Shown: positions 43,775-56,305 of the stretch, piece after piece
Position numbering within the stretch: position 1 is the stretch's first letter
Layout: every line of letters starts with the position of its first letter
From: Diospyros lotus
Taxonomy: Eukaryota > Streptophyta > Magnoliopsida > Ericales > Ebenaceae
Direction: 5' to 3'
Length of the DNA stretch: 64,000 nt
Assembly: GCF_014633365.1 (NCBI RefSeq)
Contig: NC_068346.1
Coordinates: 19,737,030-19,801,029, forward strand
Notes under the pieces: model-generated
What the model was told of the DNA's origin: nothing
Seen by the model: the letters and a program-made list of their open reading frames with translations, nothing else
Database searches by the model: none
Made by a program: the position numbers and the translations under genes

Positions 43775-45085
43775 CTATTCGAGCTTAACATTCCTCCCAC
43801 TAGCCATAGCATCTAAGAATTCCTTCTCAAGGAATACCACATGTTTAGCAACAAAACACCTTTTGTTCATATGGGTGGTAAAACTAATATCCATTTGGAT
43901 ATCCCAAAAATAGATATCTCGTCGATTTGGGTTATAACTTATTACTGTCAACACATTTAACATAAATTTGACAACCCCAAATCTTAAGGAAAGACAAATT
44001 TGGCTTCTTTCCTTTCCATATCTCATATGGAGTCTGAGTAACTGACTTACTTGGAACCCTATTCAAAACTAAGATCGCGGTGAGGAGTGTGTATTTCCAA
44101 AATGAAATAGGGAGTTCAGTGCGACTCATTATGGACCAGACCATATCCAACAAGGTCTTATTCCTCCTTTCAGACACACCGTTCATCTCTGGTGTTCCAG
44201 GTGGAATCCATTGTGAGAGAATCCCATTCTACTTCAGATGATCTAGAAACTCATTGTTCAAGTATTCACCATCTCGATCTGATCGAAGTACTTTGATACT
44301 TTTCCCAGTTTGTTTCTCTACTTCAAATCTGAATTCTTTGAACTTTTCAAAAGCCTCAGATTTGTGTCCCATAAGATACACATAACCAAAACATGATCTA
44401 TCATCAGTAAAGGTTATGAAGTAGACATATCCACCTCTAGCTTGGGTGGACATGGGTCCACACACATCAATGTGCACAAACCCTAGCACTTATGTAGCCT
44501 CCCTTTACTTTAAAAAGAGACTTAGTCATCTTGCCAAGTAAACAAGATTTGCAAGCACCTTATGATTCATAATCAAATGTGCCAAGATATCCAACTTTAT
44601 ACAAGTTGGATGTGTGAGTCTCATTTATATGGCCAAGGCAACAATGCCATAAATAAGTGCTATTTAAATCACCTGATTTAAGTCGCTTAATATTTATGTT
44701 ATTTATAGGAGTATCAACATCAAGGACATACAAACCATTACGTACTGTTGCTTTACCATAAAACAACTCATTTTTATAAAATGAACAACTATTGTCTTTA
44801 AATAAAAATGAATATCCATCCTTGTCAAACAAGAATTAGAAATTATATTCCTAGTCAAACTAGGATTATAGTAACAATTATGTAACTCCAATACAAGCCC
44901 TGTGGATAATGTTAATAAATAGGTCCCTACAACTAATGGAACAACTCTTGATCCATTTCTCACGTGTAGGTACACTTCTCCTATTATTAATCTCCTTGTA
45001 TTCCTAAGCCCATACACGAAAGTGTAAATATGAGCATTAGATACAGTATTTAATACCCATGTGGACTGATCAAAAGTGGATAGAT
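43775..45085 (-). pseudogene. Copia T2 protease and integrase remnant
   Basis: Protease site reads WVLNTVSNA (about plus 45045-45070), so the DTG triad of the active site is changed to NTV. YLWHCCLGHINETH and CKSCLLGKM give the pre-integrase zinc region. Integrase core: LGFVHIDVCGP, VLRSDRDGEY and NGVSERRN keep all three acidic residues (frames 44489-44229 and 44186-43932). A TAA directly before VLGFVHI and the frameshift upstream of it are shared with T1. The linker YEIWKGKKPNLSFLKIWGC is intact. Confidence 0.9.
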
Positions 45086-45099
45086 TAATTTCAATAACA

Positions 45100-45830
45100 T
45101 AAATACCTGAAGTGTCATGAGTAGAACTCTTCTTACTCTACACTTTTCAGTTTATGACAGTGGAGATAGATCTCATCCTCTTTACCCTTTGGGTTTTAGT
45201 CTTCTGGACACTTCCAGATTGCGCTATGGAAGAACTTTTCTTCCTTTTGGCTTTCTTACTCTTGGACTTGCCCCTGTGCACCTTGGGCCCTTCAACTAAG
45301 AGAGCACTTCCCTTAACCTATAATCAATTTTAGGCTCGATCTCCCTTAGTATGGACAACCACTCTACATAACTGTTAGGGAGGGACTGTAGTACCAAGTC
45401 TAGGGTAAGTCTCAGCATCCATACCCAAGTTCAGCTATAGCAACCTATTGATAAAACGTATCATCTCCATGACATGCTTCTCAATAGATGATCTTTAAGC
45501 CTAGCCATGATCTCATAAGTATCATAACTCTTATGTTGCGACCTATGTTTTGGGGTCATGGCAGCCAAGACGATATACCAAGTGATGATCATATCACCCT
45601 CGTGCATCGTCTAGGCCTTATGTGCTACTATTTACTCAACTGGTGGCTTCGTAAGAAGAGATCTCTCTATCGCATAGAGAATTTTATCATACGTGAGGAC
45701 TATCCTCAAGATGATCTCCCAGTCATAGAAATTAGGCCATTGAAGGTATTATTGCCCTCGAGTATCAATCTTATCCACATGTTTCTATTATTATAATAAT
45801 CATATTAAATTACAAAATCATAAATTGCAA
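45100..45830 (-). pseudogene. Copia T2 gag remnant
   Basis: Reverse-strand equivalent of T1 gag: LEGNNTFNG, frame break, then NFYDWEIILRIVL (about plus 45690-45760), basic linker near 45180-45300. Stops throughout. The plus-strand frames here are antisense. Confidence 0.7.
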
Positions 45831-46410
45831 GAAGTAACATTTTATGATTGCTCCCACTATTTTCTACGAGTTAGCCACCCTCAAGACATAACTCGGGAAA
45901 TCCCGTTGGAAGATTTCCTAGTAGGCTAGGATCCCATCTCCCCTCGCACAACCTTGAGTGACTTAACAAATTGTGCTAGGATCGATTAGGTAGGTACTTG
46001 CTACCAATTGCATCTCCATGCAACTCCTAGATTCATTGGGTTGACAACTCCTTGTCAAGCAAATCTTATGTGACTCCCAATCTTTGCCTCTATACTCAGT
46101 AAGGCCTTGAGTGACTCAACAAACCCCACATTTCTAGTTAAGTCGGACCCATCATTCAGGGACATCTCATGGCCGATGAAACATAGGAATCATAGGTGAC
46201 ACATGACCTTGAGTGACTCAACAAATCAAGTGCCGGCTGTAACACCCGGTGTAATCGGTGTTAAGAGAATGAGAATGGAAGTAAGAAAACTTCCAAAAAT
46301 GCCCTTGAGAAGGTGATGGATCCTTTTGAGCTCGTGAGGTTTTATCCTCCCCTTGTAGGTTGTTCTCAAGTCAAAAGAGAGAAGAAAAAGTTGCAAGCTT
46401 GTGGTGGGAA

Positions 46411-48544
46411 TGTAACGCCCCACTTTTCCAAATACTCAACAATATGGAATATAAGCAGACATCACCTATAGGCGTTATGGAAACCCTTACCAACGGAAGC
46501 GTTGGATCGAACCTGAAAGCTTAACAAAAGCTAAATAAAAGGGGTTTCCACTAGATTTTCCTTTATATGTGCAGGAAATGCATACAACCTTCAATACTCC
46601 ATAAAACATAACACAACACATCATAGCATGTACAATTGTAGAATACCCACACGCACCCTTTACAACCTTGAGCATCCTAGCTGCTATTCACAATGCAACA
46701 TTCGAAGACTTCCAAAATCCAACAAACAACCCTTACCATGTTCATAGTACATAGTAATCCCCAACTTACACCCTTAACAACATAAAAGGTAAATCCAAGC
46801 CTTACATAACCCCTGTTTATACAATTGTAGTACATAATGCTCAAACAAAACCAAAGGTTACATAGGATCCATAGTACATGAAGTTAAACTAAACGTCTGC
46901 CTCCTCATAGCCTTTTCTCCTGCTTATCTTCAGGGTACCTGTCATGCTAATATACCTGGGACATAGAATGTCCCAGGGGCATCAACCCAAGTTAGATATG
47001 ACATCTAAGTGAGTGACTCAGAAAAGGTAAGTATATGCGTGCAAATGCAGTAATGCCATTATGAAATCCACCCCTGTGGTAGCAATGCCAAGGTGTTGCA
47101 ATCACCTCCGCGGTCATCATAGTCACTCCTGGCTAATCACCAGAGCACGAGGTCTTCCATGATGTCCCAACAACTAGCCACAGTATATGACAAAGTAGAA
47201 GGAATATGCATAAACAAGGGAAAATATGACATGTAAGCCATAAAGGCATGATATGCAAGCCAACACACAAGTGAAGCAACAAATGCTCAAAATGCCACAA
47301 AACATGCAGGAATCACTCACCTTGATCAGTTACCTTAGGAAGCACGGTTTACAACGAGCGAATGGGTTTTCTCGCAATTTTTCTTACTGCTTGGCATGAA
47401 CTTCGAGAAAGACCCAAAAATTCTGTCAAGGCTTATTCTCCATCGACTTTCTCCTTTCTTTTGGTAGTATTTCCTCTCTCAAACTCTCTTCCTTTTCCTC
47501 CTTTCTTGGTGCCAAAATGAATAACCCCAAAGCCCTTATTTATAGGAAACTTCGGCGAACCAAATCGCGCCACGTGTCGCGTCATCATTCCATCCATGCG
47601 CATCCAACCAAAGTGTGCCACGTGTCCCTGATATTTTGAACCTTCACATGTTTAATTTGATTTTCCAATATTCCCATCATTACATCCCACATGGTTTAAT
47701 TCATTTTCTACGTTTCCCATCATTACACATTTAATTAATAACTACATCCCACATAGTTAATTGCATTTTCCACATTTCTCATCATTACACTTCAAATCCT
47801 ATCTTCAAATGGCCAATAAATGCTTGCCACATGTCCTTAGAGATAATGTTTGGACACTTTTGCAAATTTGGAAGCTAAGTAAGCTTTTCCTTAACCAATC
47901 ATGCAATGCCACCTCAAAGGGTCATTATGAGCCATCATGTGACTTTAACTTAACTTCCAAGTAACCCAATGGTTGATTTCCATGTGTCATTGAAGATAAG
48001 GCTTCATCATTTCTCCCATGTGCATCCAACCCAAATGCACCTCCCGTCTCTTAATTGAATTTAATAGAGTTTAGAATCCAAAGCTCATTTGTTTTGAGTG
48101 TTCACACTATGCTCATCATTACACCCATAATCATTACACCCATAATTATAAGATTTCAACCAATCCAATTATGACACCTAGGGGGGACACTTGGCCATTC
48201 ATGATTTGCCCATGGATGATATTTTTAAGGTTTCAAGAACTACACATTAGCCCGAACTTTTTGGATAATTTGCACTTAGGCCCTTGCAACTTGGTCCCCG
48301 GGTCATTTTTAATTGCACTTTTTGGTCCCCATAAAATGGATAAATTACACTTAGCACCCCAAGATTTTAGGTAAATTACACTTTTACCCGACTTCAATAT
48401 TTACGATTTTGCCACCGGTTCAGAAATTGAATTTTTCCCTCAAGGCTTCCTCAATTCCTTGAAAGGACCTATTTCCTCAAGTATTAGAACCTAACAATCT
48501 CAGGTATCACCTCATTTTTTATTTTGAAAATCTGGGGTGTTACA
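46411..48544 (-). mobile_element. Solo LTR E2, TSD GGGAA
   Basis: 2134 bp, TGTAACGCCCCAC to GGGGTGTTACA on the plus strand, with a perfect TSD GGGAA (46406-46410 and 48545-48549). Same family as E1 and E3; TATAAATAAG lies on the minus strand near 47540. Deepest visible layer of the nest. No gene. Confidence 0.95.
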
Positions 48545-48934
48545 GGGAAGCTCATGGTGTTTAATTATTTTTGTTGTAAGTTTATGGCTTATGGAAGCCT
48601 ATGTGATTGTATTTGATTTATGAGATGTAAAACTCATCTAATTGATAATGACTTTTTAAAGCCAAAGCTATGGGTGTATTTTCGCTCAAGTGTTGATTTT
48701 AAATTGAAATGAGATTGAGGTTTATGGCATGTTGAAGCCTAGGTTAAATCTCACTTTGGTATGAGTTGTTGTGGAAGCATCAAGGGTGTTGTTTAAGCCT
48801 TAATTATGGATAAATAAAGGCAAAAATTGAAGGAGGTGAAGTATTTTTCATTCATTTAAATTTCTGGAAAATTTGGGGTTTTATAGCCCAAAGAAAAAAA
48901 AAAGAAAAGAAGTAAAGAGGCAGCAGAAGGCAGC

Positions 48935-49115
48935 AGCAGGCTGCTAGGCGCGCGTGCGCGCGCTGGGGCGCGCGTGGATGCGTGCTGGTGGCGCGCGCGA
49001 GCGGCCACGCGGGCCTGCGGGCGCGGGCAGCCCCGTGGAGGCGCACGCGCGGGCTCGCAGCAAGCGCACGCAGCCCGCGTTGCTGGCGCACTGCGGGGCC
49101 CCGAGCGTGCCAGCG
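48935..49115. other. GC- and CpG-rich block in solo LTR I
   Basis: Words such as GCGCGCGTGCGCGCGCTGG and GGCGCGCGCGAGCGG in otherwise AT-rich DNA. Long frames on both strands (48852-49255) follow from the composition and show no domain. Confidence 0.8.
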
Positions 49116-49612
49116 GGTCCCGTTGGCCAAATTTTTTTAAATTTTGGAATTTTGGGGAATTAAGGGGCATTCTTAAATTGATTTTGGGGCCCCAGAGGAA
49201 TTTTCAAAATAAAGGAGTATTTCGGGCATTTTTGGGAATAATGCCGAAATTTTGAAAAATTGAAAATTTGAGTTTTTCCTCCAAATTTGGTAATCAATCA
49301 ATGGATTGATTTACATGGTGATTTTATGGAGTTCGGTAAAAATTCTTGAATGGGAAAAGAATTAAAAATAATTGAGTAAATGGCGATTGGGCATCTGAAT
49401 GAGATTTTCTTTATAGCCAATGCGGTGTGACTAAAGCCCAATTCTGCTAGTGAATCCTGGGGTTTCAGGGAAGGGAAGGACGAGCCTAGTTCCCACCTAG
49501 GGCATTTCATCTTGAAACATGGTCTACCCTTCACCAAAGGCCGAGTAGGTGGACAATTGGGATGATTGTTCACGAGTAACACCCGTAAGTGGGAGTGGGG
49601 CGTTACACCAGC

Positions 49613-51094
49613 TAGAAACCTAATGCTTCATAATGATGGAAGGCAAGTTGGCTTAATATTAATGAGAGATTTATTATTTATTTATTTAGGTCTCATCAGA
49701 TGCAATTAATCAAATTAATAATGTATAATAAATTACTCAAACTGGTGTATGGTATGGATAACTACGTCTAGCCTCCTCGAGCCATAGAAAGGAAGCTAGC
49801 GGGTCAAACCTAGGTGAAGAATAACATCTTGCTTCTCAAGCACATTCTTCAAGCCTTCGTTGGTCTTCGAATCTTGTCTTCAATTTGGCTCCATCTCTTG
49901 CTCTTCACACAAACTACAACTATCACTACTTAATTCTATTCTACATACATTGCATAGAATCAGAAACCCTGAGTTACATTCAGGGGGAGTGAGATAAGAA
50001 GAGAATGTACATCAGAGTATAAGAGAGGCAAGACACGCAAGCCCTATTTCAAAAACCAAATTTACAAGCATTCATTCCCAACATAAAATAAATGGTCGAC
50101 TCGATCCATACCATACACCCATGCAATCAATCTAATTGATTCATTCACAATTATGTTAATTAATTGTCGCATCTATTTCAATCTTAATGAAACGCTTTCA
50201 ACAAATTAAAAATTTGTATAATTTTGGAAAAAACAAAATTGTTTTAATTGTGTCGGTCTTGGGCTCCATCCATTAGTCTAACTAACAAGGCTCAACAGGC
50301 CTTGGATAAACCAATGCATGTCAAACATACACTAACAGCCCATTAATTAATAAATAATCCAATTAATTACCCCAGCCCATTTTTAATCATGGCCCATAGG
50401 TGTCATACACTCATGGATCGAATAAAAATAATAAAAATAGCCAAACAATTTGGCCGGGCCCCACTTGAGGATACGGAACTCACTAGGCCACCGAAGGGTC
50501 GGCCAGAGTGCTTCATGTGAACCCCGAAGAAGGGTCAAACCGAAGCCCGAGGGAGCGGGAAGGGCCTAGAGACGACTGGGCAGCATGTCGAACATGCTGC
50601 CAGGCCGCAAGGCCCATTTGGCGCGCCTGGGGTGCGCATGGGGCGCGTAAGGCGCACCTGGGCCATGCCTGGCATGCGCTAGGCGCGCATGGGCCACGCT
50701 GGGCGCACTGGGGCCGGGCCAGGTGCGCTATCCATGGCTGCGAGGGCCACTGGGGGGCAAGCGCGGGCCGGCCGCGGCCGCGCGGGTCGCACCCGCACCC
50801 GGCCGCCCCACGTGCACGCGCGCGGCTGAGCCTGGCCGAGCCATGCGCGCGCTGAGGCCGCCCCAGGCCGTGCCCAGCTCACGCAGGCCCCGCTCAGCCG
50901 CGTCTTTCGATGCCCCGGTGCAACCGTATGCACCCCTAACCCCGTTTTGCCCTTTATCATGTCATACACGATCTTTTTCCCTTCACCAAAAACGTTTTGC
51001 AATCCAAAAAATACAAACGCAACAATTATTTAATTATTTCACAAATAACAATAAAATCGAATCCGCACATAAGGAATTGAAATATTTCGACGAT
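49613..51094 (-). other. Leader of Copia T2 with GC-rich block and hairpin
   Basis: Minus-strand leader equivalent to T1 11259-11853 and 13358-14300. The GC-rich part lies at about 50600-50930 and the 19-base hairpin CAGCATGTTCGACATGCTG at 50581-50599. Unlike T1 it has no LTR K, giving the empty site for that insertion. Confidence 0.85.
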
Positions 51095-51107
51095 GGCTCT
51101 GATACCA
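51095..51107 (-). other. Primer-binding site of Copia T2
   Basis: Minus-strand TGGTATCAGAGCC, one base from the 5' LTR, as in T1. Confidence 0.93.
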
Positions 51108-51108
51108 C

Positions 51109-53107
51109 TGAAAGTAAAGCAAGATCGCTACGGGGCAAGCAGCGTAGCTCAAAATTTTGAACCTTACCCCGATCTCGGCGATTGGATCAACGTCGAAATC
51201 AAACAATCACATACATAATAAAGTAAATCTAACCTTTACATTTTTGAGTCGTTAGCGGATTCGAGCCATCCAACCATCCAGCCTCTAACTCATGATACGC
51301 GGCATGCGTCCGTTGGCAAGGAGAGCGGAATAGGAGTGCTAGCTCCTTCTCCTTTTTGTAGCTTGTGTATGGACGAAAAAGAACGGCCACGTTTCAAATT
51401 GATGCCAAAAGAAACGGGGAAGAGTGAACGGCAATATGTTTTTCAACTCTTGAAAAATGACACCAAAACTCTCTACCATTTTGGGCAACCCATAAAGGGA
51501 TATTTATAGTGAAATATCCTAAGGTTTCTAAAACCCTAATGGATTGGGCTAGCCCATTAATTATAATTTAATTAGAATCTTAAGTGGACTTATTCTAGTC
51601 CAACTAGAAATATAATTAAATGGCCCAAATCCTTTTATAGGTTTGAATAAAATATTTTGGCCCAAATCTAATTCAAGCCCAAATATAATATTTAATATTT
51701 AGCCCAAATCTAATTTGGTCCAAATATAATATTTAATATTTGGCCCAAATCTAATTTAGTCCAAATATAATATTTATTTTAATATTTGGCCCAAATCCAA
51801 TTTAGTCCAAATATAATATTTAATTTAATATTTGGCCCAAATCTAATTTAGTCCAAATATTAACTTAACTCCAAAAATATTTTATTTCCTATTTGCCACT
51901 CCAACAAATAGAAAATTATTAAATTAGAAACTCCATCCTAATTTAATCAATTGTCATTTTAGGAAACTTTTTCTATTATGACGACTCCTCGTCATATCGA
52001 CGTCATTACATCTATTTGTTCTTTTTCCGTGAGAACCTACAACGGCACAACTTCTTGTCGAAGTGTCCCACTTAACCATACGTCCACTCTCCTGGTTTAA
52101 GCCAGGGACCGTGCCTATTGCGTATGACTCATTAGGCTTCCGAATATGTTGGCAATGTGTCGGTACAAACACATAAGACAAGATTGGCCTCTAGCAAGGC
52201 ATCATGCCTACCCAATTATTCAGAAGGATTCATAATCCGCAAATAACCTTTCACGAGCATGGTTACCGTGTAATATGATCCTCTCGTCAATGTATCTTAT
52301 GTGATCTCAAGTATGGCGATGTGTTGCTTGATAACGATCACATGAGTTTTCTTCGGTCTTCCGGATATCTTCACTTAATTAGAAAGTAAATCAATAACTC
52401 CTTATTGATCTCTTTCACCATGGCCATGGATTTAAAGTGAATATCCACCGAAGGCACCTTAGATACATCATCCTCTATCAAGGGATAGACGAGTCCCATC
52501 TTGGTTATACACCCATCTCCATAAGCCTCACGATATGCCCAACGATCGCCCACGTGCAGCCTTTATCTAGGCCCATCGAAACGATGTCAAAGCATATCGG
52601 TCTTCTTATGAGATGACCTTGACAATTTCAGGTCCAAGGATTAGTTACACCCATCTTGTATGAGAATTCCATCAACATATAACCAAAATGGATTCTCATG
52701 GCGAGTCGTGTCCAGTGACACGTTCTCAAACATTGGTCACCTATGTACTTATCTAGGCATCCCCATGCCTATGGGTGTGAGACCCCCATTGCTATCACAT
52801 AGCAAAAACATAGCACATACAAGTTTTACTGCAATTGTCAATGTCCATTCTTGATATTGCTACGACTTGGGACATTTAATGATGTCTAGAAACTATGATG
52901 CATTATCTCACATCTTTATAGATTAATCACAGTATACATCATATGGACTTCTATCTAGTTTTATTCGGTTATCACAATAATAATAGGAAACTAATAGAAT
53001 GACTTCTTGTGAATTTGAACAACTCCTTATTCAAATAATAAACATGATTACAATTGTCAGTGTATAACATGCCTAATCTAATTGGGTCTAGAGCACCTAC
53101 ACTAACA
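51109..53107 (-). repeat. 5' LTR of Copia T2
   Basis: 1999 bp, minus-strand TGTTAGTGTAGG to TACTTTCA. Same length as the 3' LTR and as solo LTR C. Confidence 0.93.
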
Positions 53108-53887
53108 CCTGGATGGTCCAGAAGTGGTGGGGCTAAGAGTGGACACTACCCCGAATTGGGCTCAAGTGACGTGGCTAAGAGTGGACACCACCCGAGGTTC
53201 CTTTGAGAGATAACATTGTTTCCGAGGAAAACGTTGCATTCCCATAGTTGGTGCCAATGTGATCCTCTTATGGAAGGTTGGATTTTGATGCGTTATGCCA
53301 ATGTGTCGATGTGGTTATGTTGCCTTTAGAGAGATTGCTCTTTCCCCGTGGTGTGGGTTAAGCACTGTATGGGATTCTCTTGGGCTGGGACATGTCGGGA
53401 TATGTCAGTTTATTCATGGTCTTGCATATATTTATGAAAATATTTTTCAACCTTCACTTAGATAATTCAACATCTAATTTGGACTTCGTCCCTAGAATAT
53501 TCAAACGTTCTTGGTGAAAACAGCGACTTTAAGGGAAAAGAGGCTATCGAGATGTAGCCGTTATTTACATATTAGATCCTTAGTAGGTCTTTAATTATGT
53601 GCGAGATATTCAATTGTTATGTATTTTGTTTTGAAGATGTGATGTTAAACAATGGTACGGTTTCTATATTATAAATAAAGAATTCACAGTTATGTATCAT
53701 TTGAGGTTTCAATCTTGCTTTCACATTTATGATGATATTACCTTGCTTAGTTTATTCCTTTTAAAATTGATATGCTAAGAAGGTAAAATGGGATTGTTGT
53801 GGAATGATTTGGGTTAAGTGTATGTTGGAAAAAAATATTCTCGAAATCTCGGGTAAATGCCAAACTTAGAAAAAATGGGGTGTTACA

Positions 53888-54800
53888 TCCCTTTAGAGAG
53901 ATGTATTCCATGGCCGAAAGGTATAAAACCTTTCTTGGAATTTTTCATGCTAAATCTCTTGAGCATCTTTTCTATGTACAAACTCTAGGAGAGACCTATT
54001 AATCTCCTCGCTCTATCTCTATAGACGAAGATTCCCAAGATATTGGTCACATCTCCTAGATCCTTCATAGAGAATTTATTGGACAACCACAACTTAATTG
54101 ACATCAACATGCCAATATCTTTCCCCATCAAGAGGATGTCATCCACATACAAGATCAGAAAGACTCGTGCCCTCCCACTGACTTTCTTATATATACAAGG
54201 TTCATCTAGATTTCTAATGAAACCAAACTCTTTGATCTCATTATCAAAATGAATGTTCCAAAACCATGAGGCTTGCTTAAGACCATAAATGGATCTCTTA
54301 AGCTTGTACACCTGATTGGCATTGGAAGACTCAAAACCACGAGGCCGGTCCATGAATATATCTTCCTCAAGATAACTATTCAGGAAAGTCATTTTGACAT
54401 CCATTTACAAAATCTCGTAATTGTAGTATGCTGTTATAGCTAGCATCATTCTGATGGATTTAATCATCACGACCAATGAAAACATCTCCTCATAGTCAAT
54501 ACCATATTTCTAACAATATATTTTCGCCATTAGTCATGCCTTGAAGGTTTGCACCTTCCCATCAGGACTAATCTTTCTCTTGTAGATCCATTTACACCAT
54601 AAAATAACTATTCCTTTAGGTGGATCTACTAGAGTCCAAACTTGGTAGGAATACATAGATTCCATTTCTGAGTACATAGCTTCTAGCCATTTCTTAGAGT
54701 CGATGTCTAACACCGCCTCTTCGTAGTTAGTAAGATCAACATCTTGACCACTATCTCCATACAGAAACACTTCTTGTATCCCCTCCATCATGAAACCATA
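53888..54800 (-). pseudogene. Copia F reverse transcriptase
   Basis: Minus-strand frames 54791-54534 and 54404-53985 give the complete RT core: DIDSKKWLEAMYSEMESM, YQVWTLVDPP, CKWIYKRKI, VQTFKA; then, after a gap with stops, MDVKMTFLNSYLEEDIFM, YKLKRSIYGLKQAS, LILYVDDILLMG with the intact YVDD, and MKDLGDVTNILGI. It then reads HGIHLSKG up to 53888, where insert H begins. This copy shows exactly what is missing from T1 and T2. Stops and shifts make it a pseudogene. The stretch 54405-54533 still translates to RT-like pieces in other frames. Confidence 0.92.
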
Positions 54801-54983
54801 TCATTCTGCATGATGAGATACTCTACTAGATCTACATGCCTCATGTGGAATAACAGTCTAGGACTTGCTACATCTAGACTAACTTCTTCATTTAGGCTCG
54901 ATTTGTGGTTCAAAAAACACTTTTCTAATTCTATTTGTGGCTTCCCTATTAACCAACACTCTTTGGTCTTTGAAAAAATAAAA

Positions 54984-55718
54984 CTAGTACCATTTGCAAT
55001 CCTCAGGGTAACCCATAAATCTTCCTTTACTAGAACGAGATTCTAGCTTATTTCTATTGAGTTTCTTTACATAAGCAGGACTACCCCATATCCTAACATG
55101 CTTAAGACTAGGTTGTCTTCCTATCCACATCTCATATGGCGTACTCTCGACAAACTTACTAGGAGCCTTGTTATGGAAATAAATAGTTGTGTATAAAGTA
55201 TAGCCCCACATTGATAATGGTAGATCAGCAAAGGCAATCATTGATCGTACCATATCCAACAAGGTACAGTTTCTTCTCTCAAAAACACCATTCAATTGTG
55301 GAGTTGTAGGAGGAGTTAACTAGGATATAATGTCATTAGCCTTGAGATACTCATTAAATTTCATATTTAAGTATTCACCATCTTGATCTAATTGAAGTAT
55401 CTTGATACTCTTTCCGGTTTGGTTTTCTACTTCACCCTTAAACTCCTTGAATTTTTCAAAGGATTTAGACTTGTACTTCATCAAGTACACATAACCATAC
55501 CGTGACAAGTCATCAGTAAAAGTTATGAAGTAATAACAACCACCTCTTGCCATTACAGAGAACGGGCCACATACATCTGTGTGGATTAACCCTAACAACT
55601 CATTGGCTTTCTCACTTTGTCTAACAAAGGGAGACTTAACCATTTTCCCGAGGAGATAGGATTCACAATTTGGCCCTAATTTAGAACCTATTGGATCAAT
55701 TAATCCTCTTTTGGCCAA
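54984..55718 (-). pseudogene. Copia F integrase
   Basis: Two frames: 55718-55320 with CESYLLGKM (one Cys of the zinc site changed to Tyr), GLIHTDVCGPFSVMARGG, FTDDLSRYGYVYL and LQLDQDGEYL; and 55295-54984 with NGVFERRNCTLLDMVRSM, TPYEMWIGRQPSLKHVRIWG. The acidic triad Asp, Asp, Glu is present. One TAA (near 55319) separates the two frames in what would be a continuous core. Confidence 0.93.
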
Positions 55719-55760
55719 TTCGCTAATCCTTCTCTCGTTTATATGACCTAGTCTAAGATG

Positions 55761-56231
55761 CTATAAGTGTTTAAGGTCAACACTGTCATCACGAGAACGC
55801 TTCCCGCTACTAGTAGATGCAACATTTACATCCCTTTGTCTGACACTCTCATGCAACTTTAAAATATAAAGACCATTCACCATAACCCTCATGCTAATCG
55901 CATCATTACCATAATGAATATGACATATATTAAAAGTAAAAGATAGTTCATAACCATCCCTCACAAGTTTAGGAATGGACACTACATTCCGAAAAGCATT
56001 AGGTAAATACAAGCAATCTTTAAGAGTTAATACATGCCCAAAATTAAGAGTAATAAAAGTTATCCCTATTGCTAATGGCTCTACAGGAGCTCCATTTCCC
56101 ACACAAAGGAAAACTTCCCGCTTCTCAAGCAGCCTACTCTCCATGAAATCTTGCATATAAACATAAATATGAGAAGCTACACTTGAATCAAGAATCCAAG
56201 AAATAGGAGAATGACTAATCACATTGATCAT
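55761..56231 (-). pseudogene. Copia F protease and pre-integrase region
   Basis: One frame of 156 codons: ISWILDSSVASHI is the protease site (DSG or DTG expected, DSS found), followed by the domain with FVTLNFG-type wording (actual FITLNFGHVLTLKDCLYLP), NVVSIPKLVRDGYELSF and GLYILKLHES, the start of the pre-integrase region. Compared with other Copia proteins it is nearly complete, but the active-site Gly is lost. Confidence 0.88.
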
Positions 56232-56305
56232 CTCAATGACATATAAGGAAGATGTACCTGATCCCTGATTCTCGAACTGCTTAACCTTTAAGCTAGCTAG
56301 ATATT

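Larger units (their letters stand above)
46238..49607 (+). mobile_element. Solo LTR I, TSD CCGGC/CCAGC, containing E2
   Basis: Own sequence is 46238-46410 and 48550-49607 (about 1.2 kb), TGTAACACCCGG to GGGCGTTACA. The TSD CCGGC (46233-46237) and CCAGC (49608-49612) differs at one base. T1 shows the empty site (TTTCTAGCTGGCACTTG on its plus strand near 14320). The right end is related to solo LTR P (CCCACCTAGGGC..., GTGGGAG). A GC-rich block lies at 48935-49115. Confidence 0.92.
40275..53107 (-). mobile_element. Ty1/Copia retrotransposon T2, same family as T1
   Basis: Two 1999-bp LTRs (51109-53107 as 5' LTR, 40275-42273 as 3' LTR), PBS, leader with the conserved hairpin, decayed gag and pol, and PPT, all on the minus strand. 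It shares with T1 the RT deletion, YVDN, the gag frame break and the frameshift before integrase. Solo LTR I (with E2) interrupts the leader. The direct flanks, ACCCT (40270-40274) and CCTGG (53108-53112), do not form a clear TSD. Confidence 0.92.
38394..53887 (+). mobile_element. Solo LTR H carrying elements G and T2
   Basis: Ends TGTAATACCAGAG (left) and ATGGGGTGTTACA (right). Own sequence is 38394-38787, 40204-40274 and 53108-53887, about 1.2 kb. The flanks TCTTT (38390-38394) and TCCCT (53888-53892) fit a TSD if two C-to-T changes and loss of the first T of the LTR are allowed. The stronger proof is the host protein: HGIHLSKG on one side continues as MSPKTPEEM on the other. A TATA-like CTATAAATAG (38774-38783) sits right at the insertion point of G, which suggests plus orientation. 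Confidence 0.8.

Noticed and set aside
48852..49255. Four overlapping frames on both strands
   Set aside because: Composition effect of the GC-rich block of solo LTR I.
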